Positions 25,729 through 33,585 of a stretch of 64,000 bases of DNA are shown here, piece by piece. Under the pieces are notes generated by a model. It saw nothing but the letters and a program-made list of their open reading frames with translations. It made no database searches and was not told the origin of the DNA. A program made the position numbers and the translations under genes. Origin of the DNA: Streptomyces sp. RPA4-2 (lineage in GTDB: Bacteria > Actinomycetota > Actinomycetes > Streptomycetales > Streptomycetaceae); NCBI RefSeq assembly GCF_012273515.2, contig NZ_CP050975.2, forward strand, positions 4,712,001 through 4,776,000. Direction: 5' to 3'. Each line of letters starts with the position of its first letter. Within the stretch, counting starts at the first letter, position 1.

Positions 25729-26061
25729 GTGGCCGGCACCCTCAAGAACGTGACCGACGATTCCTTCGAACAGGACGTCCTCAAGAGCGACAAGCCCGTC
25801 CTGGTGGACTTCTGGGCCGCCTGGTGCGGTCCGTGCCGCCAGATCGCGCCGTCCCTCGAGGCGATCGCGGCCGAGTACGGCGACAAGATCGAGATCGTCA
25901 AGCTCAACATCGATGAGAACCCGGGTACGGCCGCCAAGTACGGCGTCATGTCCATCCCGACCCTGAACGTGTACCAGGGTGGCGAGGTCGCCAAGACCAT
26001 CGTCGGTGCCAAGCCGAAGGCCGCGCTCGTGCGGGACCTCGAGGACTTCATCACCGAGTAG
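25729..26061 (+). CDS. trxA: thioredoxin
   Basis: 110 aa with the active site W-C-G-P-C (Cys33, Cys36), a cis-Pro in M-S-I-P-T-L and the usual thioredoxin fold. It carries electrons from TrxB to protein disulfides, ribonucleotide reductase and other targets. GTG 25729 follows TAAGGAG. Second gene of the trxBA operon; a parS site and a strong terminator follow. Confidence 0.97.
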   Translation: MAGTLKNVTDDSFEQDVLKSDKPVLVDFWAAWCGPCRQIAPSLEAIAAEYGDKIEIVKLNIDENPGTAAKYGVMSIPTLNVYQGGEVAKTIVGAKPKAALVRDLEDFITE

Positions 26062-26088
26062 TAGGCGAGCAGCCGTACCCAAGCGGCG

Positions 26089-26108
26089 CGTGTTTCACGT
26101 GAAACACG
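26089..26108. promoter_or_regulatory. parS site downstream of trxA
   Basis: Exact GTTTCACGTGAAAC at 26092-26105 in a 20-bp palindrome. It abuts the terminator stem, sharing base 26108. Confidence 0.93.
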
Positions 26109-26139
26109 AATGGGCCAGCCCTTCCGGGCTGGCCCATTC
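26108..26139. terminator. terminator of trxBA, probably bidirectional
   Basis: A perfect 14-bp stem (26108-26121 with 26126-26139) and TTCC loop, between convergent gene ends at 26061 and 26204. Confidence 0.87.
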
Positions 26140-26203
26140 GCTTTGTCGTCTCAGACACCGATCACAGGTACAGCGGAGCCCCGACCACGGGACGCGCCAC
26201 TGG

Positions 26204-26821
26204 CTACAACGGGCGAAGCGCCGGTTCCTTCTGTACCACCCCGAGGAGACGGTCCAGTGCCATCTCCACGTCTTCCTTCCAGGAGAGCGTCGTCCGCAGC
26301 TCCAGCCTCAGACGTGGGTAGGCGGGGTGGGGCCGCACGGTCTTGAAGCCCACCGCCAGGAGATGATCTGCCGGCAGTAGACAGGCCGGTTCCTTCCAAC
26401 GCGCGTCCCCGAAAGCCTCGATCGCCTTGAAGCCCCGGCGCAGCAGATCCTTGGCGACCGTCTGGACCATCACCCGGCCCAGCCCTTGGCCCTGATAGCC
26501 AGGCAGGATGAAAGCGGTCATCAGCTGGACGGCGTCCGGCGAGACCGGACTTGTGGGGAACGCGGTGGCGCGGGGGACATACGCCGGGGGTGCGTACAGC
26601 ACGAAGCCGACCGGCACGTCGTCCACATAGACCACGCGGCCACAGGATCCCCATTCCAGCAGGACGGCGGAGATCCACGACTCCTTCTCCAGCTCGGACG
26701 TTCCCGCCTTTACCGCGGCTTCCCCACTGACTGGGTCCAGCTCCCAGAAGACGCACGCCCGACAGCGCTGGGGAAGATCTGGAAGGTTGTCCAGCGTGAG
26801 CGGTACGAGCCGACGCCCCAT
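26204..26821 (-). CDS. GNAT family N-acetyltransferase
   Basis: 205 aa. Central L-M-T-A-F-I-L-P-G-Y-Q-G-Q-G-L-G-R-V-M-V is the acetyl-CoA-binding motif A (Q/R-x-x-G-x-G/A) of GNAT enzymes. The N-terminus has R-C-R-A-C-V-F-W-E-L-D. Substrate unknown. ATG 26821 has GAGGA upstream. It fills the trxA-parB gap, where mycobacteria have the CwlM gene. Confidence 0.88.
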   Translation of the reverse strand: MGRRLVPLTLDNLPDLPQRCRACVFWELDPVSGEAAVKAGTSELEKESWISAVLLEWGSCGRVVYVDDVPVGFVLYAPPAYVPRATAFPTSPVSPDAVQLMTAFILPGYQGQGLGRVMVQTVAKDLLRRGFKAIEAFGDARWKEPACLLPADHLLAVGFKTVRPHPAYPRLRLELRTTLSWKEDVEMALDRLLGVVQKEPALRPL

Positions 26822-26967
26822 GAAGGATGTTCCTCGCTTCCTTCGCCCGCGGCGCCGCGGGCGGCAGTCAGAGCGCTTCGCTCCCTGAGCAGGCTACCGA
26901 CGAACCCGCCGACCGCCCCCAGGCCCAGACCCGCGGTCACCAGTCCGGTACGGCTCACGCTGTGCAT
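26710..26967 (-). CDS. possible small membrane protein overlapping the GNAT gene
   Basis: 85 aa from ATG 26967. Residues ~8-30 (G-L-V-T-A-G-L-G-L-G-A-V-G-G-F-V-G-S-L-L-R-E-R) look like a glycine-zipper membrane helix, and this first half has typical high GC3 codon use. The last ~37 codons overlap the GNAT gene in another frame, which is unusual. The original stop may have been lost, or this may be spurious. I recognise no family. Confidence 0.4.
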   Translation of the reverse strand: MHSVSRTGLVTAGLGLGAVGGFVGSLLRERSALTAARGAAGEGSEEHPSWGVGSYRSRWTTFQIFPSAVGRASSGSWTQSVGKPR

Positions 26968-27063
26968 GGCCCCTGCCTCCCCGATGAAGGTGCCCCAGGT
27001 GAATGCGTCGTACCCGATCGCATCGTATCCACGATGCGATTCCATCGATACCGTCAGAAAGCA

Positions 27064-27108
27064 AAGAGCGGGCCGTGTTCCGGTACACACCGGACATGAC
27101 CCGCTCTT
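27064..27108 (-). terminator. probable terminator of parAB
   Basis: Outer arms AAGAGCGGG (27064-27072) and CCCGCTCTT (27100-27108) enclose an inner 6-bp TCCGGT/ACCGGA stem, 36 bp past the parB stop. Confidence 0.7.
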
Positions 27109-27143
27109 GTGGTCGGTGGATCCGAGATCTCCGACCAGGATGC

Positions 27144-28250
27144 TCAGTCCTCCGTGCCCTCGGTGTCCTCGGAGTCGCCGTCCAGGAGGCTCCTCTGCAG
27201 GACGGGTCCCTCGCCCGGGGCCAGAGAGCCGAGGATCCGCTCGAGATCGTCCATCGAGGCGAACTCGACGGTGATCTTCCCCTTCTTCTGTCCCAGGTCG
27301 ACCTTCACCCGTGTCTCGAAGCGGTCCGAGAGACGCGTGGCGAGATCGCTGAGCGCCGGGGAGAGCCGAGCACCGGCCCGGGGCCCCTTGGAGCGCGTAG
27401 CGGTCTGCGGACGGGATCCCATCAGGGTGACGATCTCCTCGACGGCCCGCACCGACAACCCTTCGGCCACGATGCGGTGGGCCAGCCGGTCCTGCTCCTC
27501 CGAGTCAGCCACGGACAGCAGGGCCCGTGCGTGACCGGCGGAGAGGACTCCGGCGGCGACACGACGCTGGACCGCCGGCGAGAGCTTCAGCAGACGCAGG
27601 GTGTTGGAGACCTGGGGGCGCGAGCGCCCGATACGGTCCGCCAGCTGATCGTGCGTGCAGTTGAAGTCCTGGAGCAGCTGGTCGTAGGCCGCCGCCTCTT
27701 CCAGCGGGTTCAGCTGGGCGCGGTGCAGGTTCTCCAGCAGTGCGTCCAGGAGGAGCTTCTCGTCCTCGGTGGCGCGCACGATCGCCGGAATCGCGTCCAG
27801 CCCGGCTTCACGGCAGGCCCGGAAGCGCCGCTCACCCATGATGAGCTCGTAGCGCGTCGGCCCCACCTGGCGCACGACGACGGGCTGGAGGAGCCCGACT
27901 TCCTTGATGGAGGTGACGAGCTCGGACAGAGCGTCCTCGTCGAAGACCTCACGGGGCTGACGCGGGTTGGGAGTGATGAAGTCGAGCGGCAGCTCCGCGA
28001 AGTGCGCACCGACCGGCGCGGCTAGCGTCTCCGGGCCTCCGCTCGCCGCAAACTCCTCGGCTTCCTGTGAAACAGGCGGCAGTGTGGCCACCTTCGCCAC
28101 CGCCACTCCCCGTTCCGCGGTGAGCACGGGCCCGCCGGTCGGTGAGGTGGAGAGTCCACCTACCGGCGAGGAAGCCGCCCTCTCCCCTGTCGGAGCCGCG
28201 GGGATCAGTGCGCCGAGGCCCCGCCCCAGCCCTCGTCGTCGCTCGCTCAC
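27144..28250 (-). CDS. parB: chromosome partitioning protein ParB
   Basis: 368 aa. The N-terminus reads [16 protein letters not shown]-binding boxes [14 protein letters not shown] and M-G-E-R-R-F-R-A are present, then a helix-turn-helix ([18 protein letters not shown]) that reads parS, and a C-terminal dimer domain. It loads at parS sites, spreads as a CTP-dependent clamp and recruits SMC; in Streptomyces it segregates chromosomes at sporulation. ATG 28250 overlaps the parA stop by 4 nt. Confidence 0.97.
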   Translation of the reverse strand: MSERRRGLGRGLGALIPAAPTGERAASSPVGGLSTSPTGGPVLTAERGVAVAKVATLPPVSQEAEEFAASGGPETLAAPVGAHFAELPLDFITPNPRQPREVFDEDALSELVTSIKEVGLLQPVVVRQVGPTRYELIMGERRFRACREAGLDAIPAIVRATEDEKLLLDALLENLHRAQLNPLEEAAAYDQLLQDFNCTHDQLADRIGRSRPQVSNTLRLLKLSPAVQRRVAAGVLSAGHARALLSVADSEEQDRLAHRIVAEGLSVRAVEEIVTLMGSRPQTATRSKGPRAGARLSPALSDLATRLSDRFETRVKVDLGQKKGKITVEFASMDDLERILGSLAPGEGPVLQRSLLDGDSEDTEGTED

Positions 28251-29320
28251 TGGATCCCCTCCACAATGTTCTGACTGTTCTGTGCGCCCGCATGGGCGTT
28301 CTGTGCGTCGTACGCCACACCGACTCCTCGGAGAGCGATTTCTCGTGCGGCCTCAAGATACGAGAGGGCACCACTCGACCCTGGATCGTAGGTCAGCACC
28401 GTCTGCCCGTAACTGGGGGCCTCGGAGATACGGACCGAGCGAGGAATGCTCGTCCGCAGCACCTCCTCGCCGAAGTGGCTGCGCACCTCGTCCGCGACCT
28501 GGGACGCCAGGCGGGTCCGGCCGTCGTACATGGTGAGCAGGATCGTCGAGACATGGAGGTCGGGGTTGAGGTGCCCCCGTACCAGATCGACGTTGCGCAG
28601 GAGTTGCCCCAGCCCTTCCAGCGCGTAGTACTCGCACTGGATGGGGATGAGGACCTCCGCACCGGCGACCAACGCGTTGACCGTCAGGAGGCCGAGCGAC
28701 GGCGGGCAGTCGATGAGGATGTAGTCCAGCGGCTGCTCATAGGCCTGGATCGCTCGTTCCAGTCGGCTCTCCCGTGCGACCAGGGACACCAGCTCGATCT
28801 CCGCACCGGCGAGATCGATCGTGGCAGGCGCGCAGAACAGTCCCTCCACATCGGGGACCGGCTGGACGACCTCGGAGAGCGGTCTGCTGTCGATCAGCAC
28901 GTCATAGATGGAAGGAACCTCGGCGTGGTGATCGATACCCAGCGCGGTGGAGGCGTTGCCCTGCGGGTCGAGGTCGATCACGAGGACACGACCGCCGTGC
29001 AGGGCCAGCGAGGCGGCAAGATTGACCGTGGTCGTGGTCTTCCCCACCCCGCCCTTCTGGTTGGCGACCACCATGACGCGGGTTTGCTCAGGCCGGGGCA
29101 GGCCCTCGCCGGCGCGACCTAGCGCCTCCACCGCCAATTGGGCAGCACGACCGATGGGAGTGTCGTCCATCGGAGGCGGTGTTTCACGTGAAACATCCGC
29201 CCCCATCGACTCGGTACGGGGACCGGGGACCGGATCGGTCATCGGTCCCGCGATGTTGGCGTCGGACCGCAAGGATTCACTCTCCTCGACTTCAGGCTCG
29301 CAATGAACAGAGCCTCCCAT
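28247..29320 (-). CDS. parA: chromosome partitioning ATPase ParA
   Basis: About 357 aa from ATG 29320. The deviant Walker [12 protein letters not shown] is followed by I-D-L-D-P-Q-G-N and I-D-C-P-P-S-L-G, typical of ParA/Soj. It binds DNA non-specifically with ATP and moves ParB-parS complexes. The frame stays open to GTG 29494, which would add 58 residues. ATG 29320 gives the expected actinobacterial length but has a weak ribosome site (GAAGG). A parS site lies inside the gene and another in the upstream open frame. Confidence 0.93.
   Translation of the reverse strand: MGGSVHCEPEVEESESLRSDANIAGPMTDPVPGPRTESMGADVSRETPPPMDDTPIGRAAQLAVEALGRAGEGLPRPEQTRVMVVANQKGGVGKTTTTVNLAASLALHGGRVLVIDLDPQGNASTALGIDHHAEVPSIYDVLIDSRPLSEVVQPVPDVEGLFCAPATIDLAGAEIELVSLVARESRLERAIQAYEQPLDYILIDCPPSLGLLTVNALVAGAEVLIPIQCEYYALEGLGQLLRNVDLVRGHLNPDLHVSTILLTMYDGRTRLASQVADEVRSHFGEEVLRTSIPRSVRISEAPSYGQTVLTYDPGSSGALSYLEAAREIALRGVGVAYDAQNAHAGAQNSQNIVEGIQ
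29181..29194. promoter_or_regulatory. parS site within parA
   Basis: Exact GTTTCACGTGAAAC, translated in parA as V-S-R-E-T near residue 45. Confidence 0.93.
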
Positions 29321-29478
29321 GCCTTCGGGGTCGTGAACCAGCGAGGCCCGTGCTTCTGTGGAGAAATCCACCTCTGTGGACACCTCCACCCCCTCTCGGA
29401 GTGAACCAAGAGGCTGCCGGTCGCGGGGTTCGGCCGCGGCCCGGCCGCGACTGATGATGCCGTGCAACAGTGAGCGAC

Positions 29479-29492
29479 GTTTCACGTGAAAC
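29479..29492. promoter_or_regulatory. parS site upstream of parA
   Basis: Exact GTTTCACGTGAAAC about 160 bp before ATG 29320, in the likely parAB promoter region. Confidence 0.93.
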
Positions 29493-29603
29493 ACGATGCA
29501 AGGCCGCCACGGCCACGACGGCGCGACACTCCGAGCGACAGGGTGGGGCAGCTTGTGTGGAGTAGGGCTCGTCGTCAGGACGGATCAGCCGCAGTGATGA
29601 AAA

Positions 29604-29634
29604 ACTCCCGGCTCCGTCGTGCGGAGCCGGGAGT
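29604..29634 (-). terminator. terminator of rsmG
   Basis: A perfect 13-bp stem (29604-29616 with 29622-29634) followed on the minus strand by a run of Ts, 24 bp after the rsmG stop. Confidence 0.9.
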
Positions 29635-29657
29635 CCAGGTCGACCAGTCCCGCGGGA

Positions 29658-30374
29658 TCAGCGGCGGCGTCGCGTTCGTCCGGTCCGCGCCGCCTTGGCC
29701 CGCTTGGCCGCGAAGCGCACACCGCCCGGACTCTCCCCGACCTCGACGCGGACGACGGTGGAGAGGGGATCAACCACTCCCTCGCCGACGTGAAGGATGG
29801 AGGTCTTCACCGCACCAAGCTTGCTGAGAGCCGTTGTGGCGCTCTTCAGCTCCTCCTCCGCAGTGTCACCCTTCAGCGCGAGCATCTCGCCGTACGGGCG
29901 CAGCAGGGGGATCCCCCACGTGGCCAGGCGGTCCAGAGGCGCCACGGCCCGCGCCGTCACCACGTGCACAGGGGGAAGCTGGCCCATGACCTCCTCCGCA
30001 CGGCCACGGACAACCGTCACATGGTCGAGTCCGAGGAGTTCCACGACCTCGGTGAGGAAGGTCGTGCGCCGCAGCAGCGGCTCAAGGAGCGTGATCTTGA
30101 TGTCCTCGCGGACGAGCGCCAGCGGAATACCGGGCAGCCCGGCGCCCGAGCCGACATCGCACACCGTCACGCCCTCGGGTACGACCTCCGAGAGCACCGC
30201 GCAGTTCAGCAGGTGCCGCTCCCACAGGCGGGGCACTTCGCGCGGGCCGATCAGCCCCCGCTCCACGCCGGCCTCCGCCAGGAGCTCCGCGTACCGGACC
30301 GCGTCCGCGAAGCGATCACCGAATACCTCGCGCGCCTGCTCGGGCGCGGGAGGAAGCTCCGCTGCCTCCGTCAC
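29658..30374 (-). CDS. rsmG: 16S rRNA (guanine527-N7)-methyltransferase
   Basis: 238 aa. The SAM-binding motif V-C-D-V-G-S-G-A-G-L-P-G-I-P-L-A-L and the N-terminal R-L-W-E-R-H-L-L-N-C are diagnostic for RsmG/GidB. It methylates G527 of 16S rRNA in the 30S subunit; loss gives low-level streptomycin resistance in many bacteria. The C-terminus is a basic R-T-G-R-T-R-R-R-R tail. Between jag and parA, each with a terminator, so probably its own unit or an attenuated one. Confidence 0.96.
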   Translation of the reverse strand: MTEAAELPPAPEQAREVFGDRFADAVRYAELLAEAGVERGLIGPREVPRLWERHLLNCAVLSEVVPEGVTVCDVGSGAGLPGIPLALVREDIKITLLEPLLRRTTFLTEVVELLGLDHVTVVRGRAEEVMGQLPPVHVVTARAVAPLDRLATWGIPLLRPYGEMLALKGDTAEEELKSATTALSKLGAVKTSILHVGEGVVDPLSTVVRVEVGESPGGVRFAAKRAKAARTGRTRRRR

Positions 30375-30445
30375 GGGGGACCGTCCTTCCGTACCGCATA
30401 AGCGCTCTGAGCGCTGACCACCAGGACTATCAGGCTGACAAAGTT

Positions 30446-30474
30446 CGGCCCCGCCTGCTCAACAGACGGGGCCG
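30446..30474 (-). terminator. terminator after jag
   Basis: An 8-bp GC stem (30446-30453 with 30467-30474) just beyond the jag stop at 30493. Confidence 0.65.
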
Positions 30475-30492
30475 GAGGAACATACGTACCGA

Positions 30493-31002
30493 TCAGGCGG
30501 GGAGTACGACGACGAAGCGCTCCGGCTCCTCGCCCTCGGACTCGCTGCGCAGACCCGCGGCCTTCACCGCGTCGTGGACCACCTTGCGCTCGAAGGGCGT
30601 CATCGCCTTCATCTTCACCGGCTCGCCGGAGCTCTTGACCTCGGCCGCGGCCTTGGCGCCGAGCTCGGAGAGTTCCTCGCGCTTCTTGGCCCGGTAGCCC
30701 GCGATGTCCAGCATCAGCCGGCTGCGGTCCCCGGTCTCCCGGTGGACGGCCAGGCGCGTGAGCTCCTGGAGGGCCTCGAGCACCTCGCCGTCACGGCCGA
30801 CGAGCTTCTGCAGATCACGGCCGGCGACGTCGCTGATGATCGAGACAGCGGCGCGGTCGGCTTCGACGTCCATGTCGATGTCGCCGTCGAGGTCGGCGAT
30901 GTCCAGCAGACCCTCGAGGTAGTCCGCCGCGATCTCGCCTTCCTGCTCCAGGCGGGACAGGGTGTCGCCCTCGGCGGCGGCGGAGGTGGTGCCTTCCGTC
31001 AC
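30493..31002 (-). CDS. jag: Jag/KhpB-like KH-R3H RNA-binding protein
   Basis: 169 aa. An acidic N-terminus (to ~50) is followed by a KH domain (L-V-G-R-D-G-E-V-L-E-A-L-Q-E-L) and an R3H domain (M-T-P-F-E-R-K-V-V-H-D-A-V). It binds RNA in the cytoplasm and in other bacteria affects cell division and envelope genes. Only 15 bp from yidC, in the rpmH-rnpA-yidD-yidC-jag operon. Confidence 0.93.
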   Translation of the reverse strand: MTEGTTSAAAEGDTLSRLEQEGEIAADYLEGLLDIADLDGDIDMDVEADRAAVSIISDVAGRDLQKLVGRDGEVLEALQELTRLAVHRETGDRSRLMLDIAGYRAKKREELSELGAKAAAEVKSSGEPVKMKAMTPFERKVVHDAVKAAGLRSESEGEEPERFVVVLPA

Positions 31003-31017
31003 GGGATGGACTCCTTC

Positions 31018-32310
31018 TTACTTCTTGGACGGGGACTTGGGCCGCTGCGGGCCCTTGCGCTGTCCGGACTGGGCTTTGCTGCGGGTACCGGCGCCCGGCT
31101 TGCTGCCGCCGCCTGCCGGCTTGGGGGCGGTCTTGGCGTCCTGCGGCTCGTCGGACTTGATCAGCGAGGTCTTCGGCTCGGACTCGTCCGCCGTCTTCGC
31201 CGTACTGGTCGTCGTGCTCGACTGGCGCTGGGACTTGGACTGGCGCTTCGGCTGCTGGCGCTTGGGAGCGCCGCCGGTGGTGATCGTGGTGCCGTCCTCG
31301 GTCTCGACGACCGTCGCGTTCTCGCCCTTCACCACGAGGCCGTCGGGCTGGGCGACGAGGCCCGCCTTGGTCAGACCGTTGATGAACTTGCGCTCGAACT
31401 CGTTGCGGTCGCGGCCCTTGCCGACGATCGTCTTGATGATGGTCTTCTCGCGCCGGTTGCGGGTCTTGCCATGGTGCGCGACGTGCTTCTGCAGGCGCTC
31501 CAGGTACGCGGCCTGGGCCTTGCTGCCCGGGGTCGGGTTGTTGCGGATGACGTACATCTGCTGACCCATGGTCCACACGTTGGTGGTGAGCCAGTAGACA
31601 AGGACACCGACCGGGAAGTTGATGCCGAAGACGGCGAACATGACCGGGAAGACGTACATCAGCATCTTCTGTTGCTGCATGAAGGGCGTCTTCACCGTGG
31701 TGTCGACGTTCTTCGTCATCAGCTGACGCTGGGTGTAGAACTGCGATCCCGACATCAGCACGATCATGATCGCGGTGACGACACGGACGTCCGTGATGTG
31801 AGCGCCGAGCTGGGCGACCTTGTCGGCGCTGTCGGTGAACTTCGCGGCGAGCGGGGCACCGAAGATGTGCGCCTTACGGGCGCTGGCGAGCAGCTGATCG
31901 TCGATGACGCCGATCGTCTTGCCCGTCGCGATGCCGTTGAGCACGTGGTACAGAGCAAAGAAGAACGGGGACTGCGCCAGGATGGGAAGGCACGAGGAGA
32001 GCGGGTTGGTGCCCGACTCCTTGTACAGCTTCATCATCTCTTCGGACTGGCGCTGCTTGTCGTTCTTGTAGCGCTCCTGGATCTTCTTCATCTCGGGCTG
32101 CAGGGTCTGCATGGCCCGAGTGGCCTTGATCTGCTTCACGAAGAGCGGGATCAGGCAGATACGGATCAGGATCACCAAGGACACGATCGACAGGCCCCAG
32201 GCCCAGCCCGTATCGGGACCGAAGATCTTCCCGTACACGGAGTGGAACTGGACGATGACCCAGGAAACGGGTGTCGTGATGAAGCTGAAAAAACCGGCAA
32301 TCGTGTCCAC
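31018..32310 (-). CDS. yidC: membrane protein insertase YidC
   Basis: 430 aa, Oxa1 superfamily, Gram-positive type without the large periplasmic domain. Helices lie near residues 5-25, 30-55, 110-130, 155-175 and 200-230, with [15 protein letters not shown] in the conserved core. A ~180-residue basic, Lys/Gln/Ser-rich cytoplasmic tail may contact ribosomes. It inserts membrane proteins with or without SecYEG. Starts 3 bp after yidD. Confidence 0.96.
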   Translation of the reverse strand: MDTIAGFFSFITTPVSWVIVQFHSVYGKIFGPDTGWAWGLSIVSLVILIRICLIPLFVKQIKATRAMQTLQPEMKKIQERYKNDKQRQSEEMMKLYKESGTNPLSSCLPILAQSPFFFALYHVLNGIATGKTIGVIDDQLLASARKAHIFGAPLAAKFTDSADKVAQLGAHITDVRVVTAIMIVLMSGSQFYTQRQLMTKNVDTTVKTPFMQQQKMLMYVFPVMFAVFGINFPVGVLVYWLTTNVWTMGQQMYVIRNNPTPGSKAQAAYLERLQKHVAHHGKTRNRREKTIIKTIVGKGRDRNEFERKFINGLTKAGLVAQPDGLVVKGENATVVETEDGTTITTGGAPKRQQPKRQSKSQRQSSTTTSTAKTADESEPKTSLIKSDEPQDAKTAPKPAGGGSKPGAGTRSKAQSGQRKGPQRPKSPSKK

Positions 32311-32313
32311 TAA

Positions 32314-32667
32314 TCAGGCTCCTTGAGCATGGGACGGAGTCTCGGCGGCCGGGCCCGGGGCAGTGGTCTCCCCGGTGGCCGGTTCGGCGGCGGAGGTTCC
32401 GCCCTTGCGTGCGCGCCAGGCGTCGCGCACCATCTCGTGCCACCGCGGACGCTTGCGCGGCGGAACATGGTCCACACCGCCCAGCGACCACGGATTGCAC
32501 CGGAGGATGCGCCAGGCGGTGAGTGCCGTTCCCTTGATCGCACCGTGGCGGTCGATGGCCTGGTAGCCGTAGTGGGAGCACGACGGGTAGTACTTGCACA
32601 CCGGCCCCAGCAGCGGGCTGATCGTCCACTGGTACAGCTTGATGAGAGCCAGCAGCGGGTACTTCAT
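32314..32667 (-). CDS. yidD: membrane protein insertion efficiency factor YidD
   Basis: 117 aa. [25 protein letters not shown] and [12 protein letters not shown] are the YidD signature. It is a small membrane-associated helper of YidC. ATG 32667 overlaps the rnpA stop by 4 nt. The last ~40 residues are a variable Ala/Pro-rich tail. Confidence 0.95.
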   Translation of the reverse strand: MKYPLLALIKLYQWTISPLLGPVCKYYPSCSHYGYQAIDRHGAIKGTALTAWRILRCNPWSLGGVDHVPPRKRPRWHEMVRDAWRARKGGTSAAEPATGETTAPGPAAETPSHAQGA

Positions 32668-33035
32668 CGCGCGCCCCCTCCCAGCAGCCGCTGAAGAGCG
32701 GCATCCAGGTCTTGGGCCAGCTGTTCATGGTCGGCGTCGCCCGCACCGGGCAGCGCTCGTACGACTACCAGGCTACCGGGGGCCAGCAGGCCGACCCGGT
32801 CACGCATCAGATGGCGAAGCCTGCGCTTCACCGCGTTGCGTACGACGGCTCCACCCACGGCTTTGCTCACGACGAAACCCGCACGCGTCGGGGGAGCGCT
32901 CTCCCCAGGCGCGTGCGGGTCCGTTGCACCGCTACGAAGGTGGACGACGAGGAGCGGGCGTCCGGCCCGGCGTCCTCGGCGTACCGCGGTCGCGAAGTCC
33001 TCGCGCCGCCTCAGCCGATGCTCGGAAGGCAGCAC
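32664..33035 (-). CDS. rnpA: ribonuclease P protein component
   Basis: 123 aa. The basic helix [12 protein letters not shown] is the RNR motif that binds RNase P RNA; the N-terminus reads [13 protein letters not shown]. Together with the RNA it trims 5' leaders of tRNAs. 18 bp after rpmH. Confidence 0.95.
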   Translation of the reverse strand: MLPSEHRLRRREDFATAVRRGRRAGRPLLVVHLRSGATDPHAPGESAPPTRAGFVVSKAVGGAVVRNAVKRRLRHLMRDRVGLLAPGSLVVVRALPGAGDADHEQLAQDLDAALQRLLGGGAR

Positions 33036-33053
33036 GTCATGACCTGTAAATGA

Positions 33054-33191
33054 TCAGGCGGACAGGCTCGCGCGACCCTTGCCACGGCGGTTCGCGAGAA
33101 TCGCGCGGCCGGCACGGGTGCGCATCCGCAGGCGGAAGCCGTGGGTCTTGGCGCGACGACGGTTGTTCGGCTGGAAGGTGCGCTTGCTCAC
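33054..33191 (-). CDS. rpmH: 50S ribosomal protein L34
   Basis: 45 aa from GTG 33191, read directly from the sequence. It begins [14 protein letters not shown] and ends G-R-A-S-L-S-A, the standard L34 pattern. First gene of the leftward operon; divergent from dnaA across 394 bp. Confidence 0.97.
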   Translation of the reverse strand: MSKRTFQPNNRRRAKTHGFRLRMRTRAGRAILANRRGKGRASLSA

Positions 33192-33407
33192 TCGGGGGCT
33201 CCAGAAAGAATCGGTGGTGGCGGGGTGCCGTCCTGGCTGTCACCGTGCGCCCACGAGTAGCTCGCTTACGCCCGAGTGCACCGCTTCCCGATCACTTTTC
33301 GCGATCTGTGCCCATCGGAGGCAGGCGGCAGCAGCCATCGACAACTCGACCTGGTTACGGTACGCGCGGCTGCGCCATTCGGTCAAACCAGCACCTGGCG
33401 AGAGACA

Positions 33408-33428
33408 CTGTCCACAGGCTGGGGACAA
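33408..33428. promoter_or_regulatory. two inverted DnaA-box-like sites upstream of dnaA
   Basis: CTGTCCACA (33408-33416) and, on the other strand, TTGTCCCCA (33420-33428), each one base from the streptomycete consensus. They lie in the 394-bp rpmH-dnaA gap and could serve dnaA autoregulation. The rest of the gap holds promoters I cannot place firmly. Confidence 0.6.
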
Positions 33429-33585
33429 CAACTTGAACCACAGCGGTCGCCCTGACTACCGTGGCTGAACTCCGATTCGTTCCCTTCCCCCCGCCCCAGC
33501 GGTTTTGTTCCCCGTCCCACCCGACTGACTTCCCAACCTGTTCCCAGAACCACACGTTCGTGGGACCCGTGAGAGAGCGTGCCCT

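Noticed and set aside
28064..28077. parS-like sequence in parB
   Set aside because: GCTTCCTGTGAAAC has three mismatches, including the central CACGTG, so ParB binding is unlikely.
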